Positions 57,189 through 63,238 of a DNA stretch of 64,000 bases are shown in pieces (the stretch's first letter is position 1; every line of letters begins with the position of its first letter). A program made the position numbers and the translations under genes. The notes under the pieces are model-generated. The model did not search any database, was not told the origin of the DNA, and saw only the letters and a program-made list of their open reading frames with translations. Source of the DNA: Actinobacteria bacterium OV320 (lineage in GTDB: Bacteria; Actinomycetota; Actinomycetes; Streptomycetales; Streptomycetaceae); the NCBI GenBank assembly GCA_001298545.1, contig LJCX01000019.1, positions 186,001 through 250,000 on the forward strand, given 5' to 3'.

Positions 57189-58343
57189 GTGGCCGCCAGA
57201 CGACGGTGGACGGCGACGGGCAGCCGTCCTCGCGCGGGGGCGCGATGGGGCTCAGGGGACGAGGGCAAGGCCTACGGGGTGGACGGGGACGCGAGCGACG
57301 TGCGGCGCGAGCATGTGATCGATTGGCTCGAACAGGCCTCCGATCTGCCGCATCTCATCGCCCGCGTCTCGGAGCTGGTCCTCCTGCTCGGCCATGAACC
57401 GGACGACCTGGTGGTCCTTCCCCGCAGCGAACTCGACCGGCGGGAACTGGCCGCGTACAGCGCGGGCTGGGCCGACGTGGTCGACGAACAGCTGCCCGCG
57501 ATCCGCCGCGCGTACGAGGAGCGGATCACCGCTGCCTACCTCCAGGGCCAGGAGGACGCCCGCACCGGCCACCGTCCCCGCCGGACCCGACGGGCCGAGG
57601 GGGAGCGCGAGCACGAGCGAGGCGGCGAGGTCATTCCGCTTCCCTACGTCGAACTGCTGCGCCCTCCCTCCGCATGGACGCGCGTGGAGGAACGTGGCGA
57701 ACGGGAACGTTCGGTGGCGGACGGAACCCCGGTGCCGTCGCCTTCCCCGGCAGCGGAGACGGACGGGAGCGCGGAGGCTCCGTACGGCGATCCGGACACG
57801 GCCAACGTTGTCGGGCCGACGAGCCCGACCGGGCCGACGAGCGCGAGCGGCCCGGCCAGGGGGCCGCAGGAGGAGGACGGGGAGGTCGACGGCGAGGCCG
57901 GCGGGGCCGGTGGGGCCGAGGCCGGCTCCGGCGCCGAGGGGGACATCCTGCTCTCCGCACGTGAGGTGCGGGGGAAGCGCGTCATGCCCTCCGACCGGCG
58001 GCCGGTGGTCCGGCGCAACGGCCGGCCGAGCGTGCCCCCACTGGCCCTGCCCGGCGAGATCGGAGCCACCGGACGGGAGAGGGCACGCAGGCCGGACGGC
58101 GCCGGGACCGCGGAACGGCCACCGCGGGAGCGACACGAGCAGACCGACCGGGCTGAGCAGTCCGAGCAGACGGACGACGTCGAGCGGCCGGAAGCGGTCG
58201 AGCCGGTCGAGCCGCAGGGCGTGCGCGAGGAACCCCGGCCCCGGCTGCTTTCGGACAAAGCCCGGGCCCTCGCGGACGAACTGGAGGGCCGGGCCGGCGG
58301 CCGGCGCCGGGACGAGCAGAACGGCCCGTCGGGCTCCCGCTGA
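57189..58343 (+). CDS. Conserved-type hypothetical protein with acidic, disordered middle
   Basis: 384 residues from GTG 57189 (AAGGGAACTGA upstream); GTG 57279 is an alternative. An N-terminal helical domain of about 100 residues contains HVIDWLEQASDLPHLIARVSELVLLL and RRELAAYSAGWADVVDEQ. Residues about 160-290 are Pro/Glu/Gly/Asp-rich. A short C-terminal LLSDKARALADELEGRAG helix ends it. It reads against the tail genes and converges on them, with a hairpin at its stop (58324-58357). Function unknown; codon bias supports coding. Confidence 0.5.
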   Translation: MAARRRWTATGSRPRAGARWGSGDEGKAYGVDGDASDVRREHVIDWLEQASDLPHLIARVSELVLLLGHEPDDLVVLPRSELDRRELAAYSAGWADVVDEQLPAIRRAYEERITAAYLQGQEDARTGHRPRRTRRAEGEREHERGGEVIPLPYVELLRPPSAWTRVEERGERERSVADGTPVPSPSPAAETDGSAEAPYGDPDTANVVGPTSPTGPTSASGPARGPQEEDGEVDGEAGGAGGAEAGSGAEGDILLSAREVRGKRVMPSDRRPVVRRNGRPSVPPLALPGEIGATGRERARRPDGAGTAERPPRERHEQTDRAEQSEQTDDVERPEAVEPVEPQGVREEPRPRLLSDKARALADELEGRAGGRRRDEQNGPSGSR

Positions 58344-58357
58344 GGGAGCCGACGGGC
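58324..58357 (+). terminator. Hairpin overlapping the stop of the plus-strand gene
   Basis: GCCCGTCGGGCTCCC pairs with GGGAGCCGACGGGC with one bulged base. Sits between convergent genes. Confidence 0.6.
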
Positions 58358-58441
58358 ACGCCATGACCGACCGTCCGACGGGCGACCGGGAAACCGAAAA
58401 CCGGAAAACGGGGTAACGGGGTAGCCGGGCGACCGGGCGGA

Positions 58442-58977
58442 TCAGCCGAAGAAGCGGGCCAGTTGGAACGCCGACGGCGCCTCGTCCGGCACGGGTCCCC
58501 GTGATCCGTCCGCCCTGGGAACCGGCCCAGGGGCCGACCGTCCGACGCCCCCGGAACGCTCGCCGGCTCCCTCGTACTCCTCGTACCCCTCGTGCACCCT
58601 GTGGTCCTCCTGCCCCTTGTACGCGTCGCCCGCGCCGTGGGTGCCGTTCTCGGCCGGTTCCGTCGGACGCGGCACCGGAGCCGGGGCGTCCGGCTGGTCC
58701 CCCTCCTCCGAGTTGACGCAGGCGAACATCCAGTTGGCGGCCGCCAGATGGTCCACGACGGCGGCCAGCAGATGGTCGGTCACCGACCACTCGGCGGCCT
58801 CGCCGTGCAGTTCGCGGTTCAGCGCGCTGTCGCGCGGCAACTGCTTGACGAGCACCGCGAGCCGCCGCGCGGAGAGGCGCTCACGGTGCCAGTCGAGCAG
58901 ATCGATCCCGTAATAGCGGAGCAGGTCCGCTTCGAGGGCCTCGGCGTGTTCGTCGACGAACCCGACGAGGCTCAGCC
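58442..58977 (-). CDS. Tail assembly chaperone, second frame (GT-type frameshift product)
   Basis: About 178 codons, open from the end of the upstream chaperone to 58442, beginning SLVGFVDEHAEALEADLLRYYGIDLLDWHRERLSARRLAVLVKQLPRDS. No good start codon exists at its 5' end. The frame is -1 relative to the upstream chaperone, and the heptamer GGGGGAA lies just before that gene's stop. This fits a programmed -1 frameshift giving a longer fusion (about 270 residues), as in the G/GT tail chaperones of siphoviruses. C-terminal half is acidic and Pro-rich. Confidence 0.65.
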
Positions 58978-59262
58978 TTCCCCCAGGCCGAGCCCGGTCT
59001 CCTTGCCGTAGGCCTCCAGGATCGCCGCGATGTCCTGCATGGTGACCTCGTGCCGCTCGAAGCGGGCGAACTGCTGCTCGCCCATGAGCAGCCCGAGCAG
59101 CCCGTCCACGTCGTTGTCGTCGAGCTCTCGCAGCGCCTTCGCGGTGGCGCGGGTCAGCTCCGTGGGCAGGGTGAAGCTCTCGTCGTCCAGCTCGAACGAC
59201 CAGGTACGGCCGAGGGCTTCGAGGCGCTGGGCGCGGGCGGCGTTGACGTCGAAACGGGCCAT
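58972..59262 (-). CDS. Tail assembly chaperone (G-type)
   Basis: 96 residues, ATG 59260-59262. ARFDVNAARAQRLEALGRTWSFELDDESFTLPTELTRATAKALRELDDNDVDGLL. Small, acidic, helical; located between the tail tube and tape measure genes, as all siphovirus G-type chaperones are. Near its 3' end the coding strand has GGGGGAA (complement of 58978-58984). AAGGAG 11 bases upstream of the ATG. Confidence 0.7.
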   Translation of the reverse strand: MARFDVNAARAQRLEALGRTWSFELDDESFTLPTELTRATAKALRELDDNDVDGLLGLLMGEQQFARFERHEVTMQDIAAILEAYGKETGLGLGEG

Positions 59263-59289
59263 GGCGATGGGTACTCCTTGGGTCCTGGG

Positions 59290-59340
59290 GTCTTTTGTCT
59301 TGCGTCTTGCGTCTTGGGTCTTGGGTCTTGTGCCTTGTGC
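59290..59340. repeat. Short 7-bp tandem repeat
   Basis: TCTTGCG/TCTTGGG heptamers repeat about six times on the plus strand (TTTTGTCTTGCGTCTTGCGT...). Lies just upstream of the chaperone ATG, in the leader between it and the tail tube gene. Confidence 0.7.
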
Positions 59341-59367
59341 TTGGGCCTGCGGAAAAGCGGTGTGGGT

Positions 59368-59414
59368 CCGGGGTGGGGCGGGTCGGCCGGGCCGGGCGAC
59401 CCGCCCCACCCCGG
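59368..59414 (-). terminator. Strong hairpin after major tail protein gene
   Basis: 18-bp perfect stem (59368-59385 with 59397-59414), 11-base loop, four bases beyond the tail tube stop. Likely a partial terminator that keeps tube protein much more abundant than the downstream chaperones and tape measures. Confidence 0.7.
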
Positions 59415-59418
59415 TGGG

Positions 59419-60021
59419 TCAGGACGCGGCGTACGCGGCGTCCTTCATCACGAAGCTGGCCAGCGCCGAACCGTCGGCGGCGGCCATCGCCGTGTAGGTG
59501 ATGCCGAGCTGGGCCGCCGACTTGCGGGCCAGCTTGATGTCGTCCGCCGCCGTGACCTGACCGCGCGGAACACCGAAGCGGTAGGTCACCGTGGCGCCGT
59601 CGGAGGCGCGGACGTCCGTGAACTCCAGGCCGAGGGCACGCACGTCGGCGTACGGGCGGTCGGCGATCTCGTACTTGTAGACGCCGGTCGAGCCGGTGAC
59701 CGCCTCGACCGCGCCGCCGCCCATGAAGAACGGCAGCGTGTCCTCGTTGAACTGCATCAGCGAGAACTTCAGGGTCAGGTCGCGGTCCGAGTACACGAAG
59801 TGCACCGGGCTCACGGCCTGCCACACGTCGACCGGCTCCAGCTTGTCCTTCTTGCTGAAGGTGACGCCCTCACCGGAGGTGAAGCCGAGGTTCTTCCAAC
59901 CGGTGGCCCAGTCGGTGGACGGGTCGGTGGAGAAGGTCGTCGGAACCTTGGTGTCGGCGGCGGCGACGTAGAGCCGGCCGACGCCTGCGATGCGGATCTC
60001 GGAGGAGTTGGTTCCTGCCAT
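59419..60021 (-). CDS. Major tail (tube) protein
   Basis: 200 residues. MAGTNSSEIRIAGVGRLYVAAADTKVPTTFSTDP, then WKNLGFTSGEGVTFSKKDKLEPVDVWQAVSPVHFVYSDRDLTLKFSLMQFNEDTLPFF, the usual siphovirus tube protein pattern of actinophages. TAAGGAG before the ATG is the strongest ribosome site in the locus, consistent with high expression. Hexamers would stack into the tail tube. Confidence 0.82.
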   Translation of the reverse strand: MAGTNSSEIRIAGVGRLYVAAADTKVPTTFSTDPSTDWATGWKNLGFTSGEGVTFSKKDKLEPVDVWQAVSPVHFVYSDRDLTLKFSLMQFNEDTLPFFMGGGAVEAVTGSTGVYKYEIADRPYADVRALGLEFTDVRASDGATVTYRFGVPRGQVTAADDIKLARKSAAQLGITYTAMAAADGSALASFVMKDAAYAAS

Positions 60022-60114
60022 GGGTGGGTCTCCTTATAGAGGGGTGTGACGGGGTGTGGGGTGGTGCGGTGGTGCTGGGTGCCGTCGCCCGGTGGACAAG
60101 CGCTCCGGGTACGG

Positions 60115-60148
60115 CGAAGGCCCCGCCGTGCGGACGGCGGGGCCTTCG
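60115..60148 (-). terminator. Hairpin between tail terminator-like and tail tube genes
   Basis: 15-bp perfect stem (60115-60129 with 60134-60148), loop GCGG. Could be a terminator or 5' stabiliser of the tube transcript. Confidence 0.6.
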
Positions 60149-60248
60149 GTCGGTGGGGCGCGGAACGGGAACCGCCCGCGCCGGGTGCGTCGGCGGAGGA
60201 CCGGCGGGTGTCTCGGTGGACGGCCCGGTGGACGTCTCGGGGGACGTA

Positions 60249-60662
60249 TCAGTGGACGTCCAGGAACACCTTGAGCACGCCGACGTAGCGGTTGGCCGCG
60301 GAGTAGAGGTAGTCGGGCAGCCAGCGCGGGCCGTCCTGCTCCTCCACCTCGGTGATGAGGTTCGTGCCGTACCGATTGCCGGCCGCGGCCAGCAGCGCGC
60401 GGCGGGCGGAGTTGGCCAGGACGTGCGCGGCCTGCTTGGTCGGGCCGTACACCTCCAGCTCGATCAGGGGCTGGTCGACGTGCAGCTCGCCGATCCACGC
60501 GCCGCCGCGCCGGTTGACGAGGACGGCGGCGGTCGTGCCGTCGAAGTTCGCGGGCGGTTCGACGGCGACGAGCGCCGTGGAGAGCGCCGAGTCAGCCTCC
60601 AGGATGTCGACGACCAGGGCCTCGACGTCCGGGAAGGCGCTCGGTGGGGTGGGTGTGGTCAT
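60249..60662 (-). CDS. Tail terminator-like/minor structural protein
   Basis: 137 residues. SAFPDVEALVVDILEADSALSTALVAVEPPANFDGTTAAVLVNRRGGA, followed by ELHVDQPLIELEVYGPTKQAAHVLANSARRALLAA. Size, fold pattern and place directly before the tail tube gene match siphoviral tail terminators (the protein that caps the tube). First recognisable tail gene in transcription order; head genes would normally precede it but none do. Confidence 0.6.
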   Translation of the reverse strand: MTTPTPPSAFPDVEALVVDILEADSALSTALVAVEPPANFDGTTAAVLVNRRGGAWIGELHVDQPLIELEVYGPTKQAAHVLANSARRALLAAAGNRYGTNLITEVEEQDGPRWLPDYLYSAANRYVGVLKVFLDVH

Positions 60663-60977
60663 GCCGGGTCACCTCGCCGTGAAGAAGGGGAAGTCGCCGG
60701 GCGGGCGCCGCGCGGGGGGCGGGGAAGGGGAGGCGCGCGGCGCCTCGGCCCGGCGTACGGCGGCGGGTGCGGCCCACTCGGGGCTCGCGGGCACAGCTCC
60801 GCCGCTGCACCAACTGTGACAGACGAGCGTGCGCGCACGCAACTAAAACGGCGAGGGAGATGGGAAAGGAGATACGGGAGGGGCGGGAGCGCAGGCCAGG
60901 AGGGGGGAGGGGGGAGCCGGGTGGAGAGTCAGGGGGCATGCAGGCATGGGGGGCATGCAGGCGTAGGGGGAATGCAG

Positions 60978-61023
60978 GCGTAAGGGGTTGGCGAGTGCCG
61001 GCGTAAGGGGTTGGTGAGTGCCG
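60978..61023. repeat. 23-bp direct tandem repeat
   Basis: Two 23-bp copies, 60978-61000 and 61001-61023, with one mismatch; part of a longer GCAGGCGTAAGGGG-type low complexity stretch beginning near 60940. Confidence 0.8.
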
Positions 61024-61108
61024 GCGTCGGCCGAAATGCGGGCGAGCCGCAGCGCCGGCGACCGGAGCCCCCGTCGGCCCACGGGTGCCCCTCGATCGGA
61101 TCCGGCAC

Positions 61109-61205
61109 GGCATCACAACCGGTACGCCGTGCGACCGGTACGGCAGGCAATCGGTATGCCGTGCAGCCGGTACGCCGTGCAACCGGTGCGGCATGAACCG
61201 GTGGT
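61109..61205. repeat. 17-bp-period imperfect repeats
   Basis: ACCGGTACGCCGTGCG-type units repeat about five times with substitutions (CCGGTACGCCGTGCAA, TCGGTATGCCGTGCAG, CCGGTGCGGCATGAA). Adjacent to the end of the regulator gene. Confidence 0.7.
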
Positions 61206-61227
61206 TCGGCTCGGTGGTTCGGCTCGG

Positions 61228-61719
61228 TCAGTCGGCGGGGGGGGCGGCCGCGGCCGTCCCCACCAGGACCCGCCGGTCCTCACGCACCTGCGTCACCTCG
61301 GCCCCGGCCTCGCTCGGCAGGAACTGCTCCACGACCCTGACGAACATCTCGCGCCGGTCGGCGGGCACGCCCAGCAGGTCGGCGACCTCCTCCAGCGTGG
61401 GGCGGCGGCCGAAATCCGCGCTGGGCGCGGGCGAGGCCAGGTAGTCGTGCGGGTCGGCCAGTTCCTCCGCGGTCAGCCGGCCGGAGCGGATGAGCATGTC
61501 GCGGACCGGCACCCCGAGCACACGGGCGAGCCTGCGGGTGGTCTCCAGGTCCGGCATGCTCTGCCGCTGGAGCAGACGGGTGACCGCGGCGCGGTGCACG
61601 CCGGCCTCGTCCGCGATTCTCGACTTGCCGCCGCCGCGTGGACTGTCGATGTCGTAGCCGCGTTCGCGCATGAGGTCTTCGACCCACGCGGCGAATGCGT
61701 CCAAGCCCTGGTTGGTCAT
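61228..61719 (-). CDS. XRE-type helix-turn-helix regulator
   Basis: 163 residues, ATG 61717-61719. N-terminal HTH: SRIADEAGVHRAAVTRLLQRQSMPDLETTRRLARVLGVPVRDMLIRSGRLTAEELADP. The rest is helical, with FLPSEAGAEVTQVREDRRVLVG at the end. It stands at the upstream boundary of the tail locus, divergent from the WhiB operon, and is a good candidate controller of either. TAAACT (complement of 61751-61756) may be its -10. No protease-type C-terminal domain typical of a LexA-like cI repressor is visible. Confidence 0.8.
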   Translation of the reverse strand: MTNQGLDAFAAWVEDLMRERGYDIDSPRGGGKSRIADEAGVHRAAVTRLLQRQSMPDLETTRRLARVLGVPVRDMLIRSGRLTAEELADPHDYLASPAPSADFGRRPTLEEVADLLGVPADRREMFVRVVEQFLPSEAGAEVTQVREDRRVLVGTAAAAPPAD

Positions 61720-61942
61720 GTCTTTCTCTCTTCCTTCGGGGGTGGGCAAGAGTTTAGCTTGCTTGCGCGCGCGGAATTACGTGCTCTCGAGCAAGCACTG
61801 AGGAAAGTTTGTGCGGTTCATGGAGATTCGGGGGACGTCGCGAGCCCCGGCCCGTCCGAATTTCGTTGCGGGCGCGCACGCAATCTGTAAGTCTGGAGGA
61901 CGTTCACCCAGCACGGCTCGTTCACGAACCCAGGGGGGTCCC
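61720..61942. promoter_or_regulatory. Divergent promoter/operator region of XRE regulator and WhiB-like gene
   Basis: Contains GCTTGCTTGCG (61757-61767) and GAGCAAGCAC (61789-61798), related by inversion around a GC-rich centre. They could be regulator binding sites between the two divergent genes. A -10 for the XRE gene (TAAACT) overlaps the left repeat. Confidence 0.4.
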
Positions 61943-62272
61943 ATGTCCATGCCCGAAACGAGTTCCTGCCCGTCAGCCCCCGGATGGCAGGCCGCGGCCG
62001 CCTGTACCGGGCTTTCCCCGCGGGTCGTCTTCTCCAAGAAGGCCAAGGTCGCCGCCCCCGCGCTCCGGGCCTGCTCCGGCTGTCGCGTGCGGCGGGCCTG
62101 CGAGGAGGCGGTGGCGCCGGCCGACAACTGGTTCGACGGCGTCTGCGGCGGCCGTCTCTGGCGCTCCGGCCGCCCGGTCCCCGTACCCGCGCATCTCCTC
62201 CCGCCGGCACCGGCACCGGCCCCGGCCGTCGGCCTCGCCCACCTCCCGGCCCAGGGGGGCACCCGTGGCTGA
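61943..62272 (+). CDS. WhiB-like iron-sulfur protein with altered G[VI]WGG motif
   Basis: 109 residues, ATG 61943 (AGGGGGGTCCC upstream). Four cysteines in Wbl spacing: ACTG, then CSGCRVRRAC (C-x2-C-x5-C). In place of the usual GVWGG turn before the DNA-binding tail it has GVCGG, adding a fifth Cys. The C-terminal 45 residues are Pro-rich instead of the basic DNA-binding region. Proteins of this type act as [4Fe-4S] sensors that bind sigma factor. Opens a three-gene overlapping operon. Loss of the Trp may change activity. Confidence 0.82.
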   Translation: MSMPETSSCPSAPGWQAAAACTGLSPRVVFSKKAKVAAPALRACSGCRVRRACEEAVAPADNWFDGVCGGRLWRSGRPVPVPAHLLPPAPAPAPAVGLAHLPAQGGTRG

Positions 62273-62927
62273 CGGCTGCCAGGACCGCCCCACCACCCAG
62301 GCCGCCCTCTGGATCGGCACCCTTCTCCAGCAGTTCCCCGAGCTGTCCACGGAACTGGTCCCCGGCCGCACGACCCCCGCCCACCGCCCCGCCGCGTCGC
62401 GGCCTCCCGCCGATCTCGGCGCCCGCCTGCGCGAGGAGCGCGAGGAACAGCTGCTGCTCCGGCAGCGGCACGGTCTCGTGGCGCCCGGTCACGGCGCGGC
62501 CCCGCTCCGCCTGCATGTCTCCGACGCCATCCGTGACATCACCGACGGCGTGCTGGAACTGGAGGAGGCGGTACGCGACCGGCTCGGACTGCCCCGTCCG
62601 CGCCGCGCCTCCGTGCCCGAGCGGCTGCGCCGGATCGCGTCCCTCCTCGACCGCGTGGCCGCCGACACCGTCCTGGCCGCGCATGTGCGCGACGAGACCC
62701 GCCGGATGGCCCGCCGCTGCGCCCGCGCGCTGGGCGACACCGAGACCGTCGTCCGGGTCGCCGGCCGCTGCCCCTGGTGCGAATCCGTCTCCCTGCGCGC
62801 GTTCCCCGACCGCGAGGCCGTCCTGTGCGTCAATCCGGCCTGCCGCTGCCCGGAACCGGACTGCGGCTGCCACGACGACCCGGCCTACCGGCACACCTGG
62901 GACGAGGGGGAGTGGGCGCGCGCATGA
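62265..62927 (+). CDS. Helical protein with C-terminal zinc ribbon
   Basis: 220 residues, GTG 62265 overlapping the end of the WhiB-like gene by eight bases. The first ~170 residues are helical and Arg/Leu/Glu rich (RLREEREEQLLLRQRHGLVAPG, AIRDITDGVLELEEAVRDRL). The end has VAGRCPWCESVSLRAFPDREAVLCVNPACRCPEPDCGCHDDPAY, a Cys-rich zinc ribbon. No enzyme signature. Probably works with the WhiB-like protein; function unknown. Confidence 0.7.
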   Translation: MADGCQDRPTTQAALWIGTLLQQFPELSTELVPGRTTPAHRPAASRPPADLGARLREEREEQLLLRQRHGLVAPGHGAAPLRLHVSDAIRDITDGVLELEEAVRDRLGLPRPRRASVPERLRRIASLLDRVAADTVLAAHVRDETRRMARRCARALGDTETVVRVAGRCPWCESVSLRAFPDREAVLCVNPACRCPEPDCGCHDDPAYRHTWDEGEWARA

Positions 62928-63160
62928 GCACCGCCGACCGACGCACCCCCGACCGACGCACCCCCGACCGGCACACCGCCGGGCGACCGACCCTGATTCC
63001 CGGCCCTCTCGCGGCCCAGGAGGTCGGTGTGGCCCCCGCCACCATTCGTAAGTGGGTCCAGCTGGGGCATCTCGAACCGGCCGGCAAGGCGGGGCGGGCC
63101 CAGCTCTTCCGGCTGGAGGACGTGTTCGCCGCCGAACGCGCCACCCGTCGGGCCCGGTGA
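62924..63160 (+). CDS. Small MerR-like helix-turn-helix protein
   Basis: 78 residues, ATG 62924 (ATGA overlap with the zinc-ribbon gene). A repeated DRRTPDR leader is followed by IPGPLAAQEVGVAPATIRKWVQLGHLEPAGKAGRAQLFRLEDVFAAE, the winged-helix MerR/excisionase-type fold. With no integrase present an excisionase role is unlikely; a transcription factor is more probable. Confidence 0.75.
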   Translation: MSTADRRTPDRRTPDRHTAGRPTLIPGPLAAQEVGVAPATIRKWVQLGHLEPAGKAGRAQLFRLEDVFAAERATRRAR

Positions 63161-63177
63161 CCTCCGGTCCCTTCACC

Positions 63178-63238
63178 ACACCGGATCACCGCACCGGATC
63201 ACCGCATCGGATCGCTGTGCCGGACCACCGCACCGGGG
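63178..63238. repeat. Short imperfect repeats CCGGATCACCGCA
   Basis: About 13-bp units (CACCGGATCACCG, CACCGGATCACCG, CATCGGATCGCTG, GCCGGACCACCG) in the 3' gap between the HTH gene and the membrane protein gene. Marks the right border of the accessory locus. Confidence 0.5.

Larger units (their letters stand above)
60663..61227. other. Intergenic region upstream of the tail module
   Basis: 565 bp between the tail terminator-like gene and the XRE regulator gene. No capsid, portal or terminase gene and no coding-like frame that I trust. Contains two repeat blocks (60978-61023 and 61109-61205). A candidate leftward promoter near 60820-60850 could not be fixed. Confidence 0.7.

Noticed and set aside
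43176..60662. Contractile tail (R-type) or extracellular contractile injection system
   Set aside because: No sheath protein, baseplate gpJ/gp6-like proteins or AAA+ ATPase are present. The Dit-like protein, G/GT chaperones and tube protein point to a siphovirus-type tail.
60843..61194. Open frames on the minus strand across the repeat region upstream of the tail module
   Set aside because: They consist of translated tandem repeats (for example PLRLHSPYACMPP) without a ribosome site and with no coding signature.
43176..63160. Intact, inducible prophage
   Set aside because: No integrase, excision, replication, terminase, portal, protease or capsid gene is seen, and the right part has only regulators. 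Only tail and lysis genes are present.
62924..63160. HTH protein as phage excisionase
   Set aside because: No integrase or att sites; the gene overlaps a WhiB-like operon, so a transcription role is more likely.
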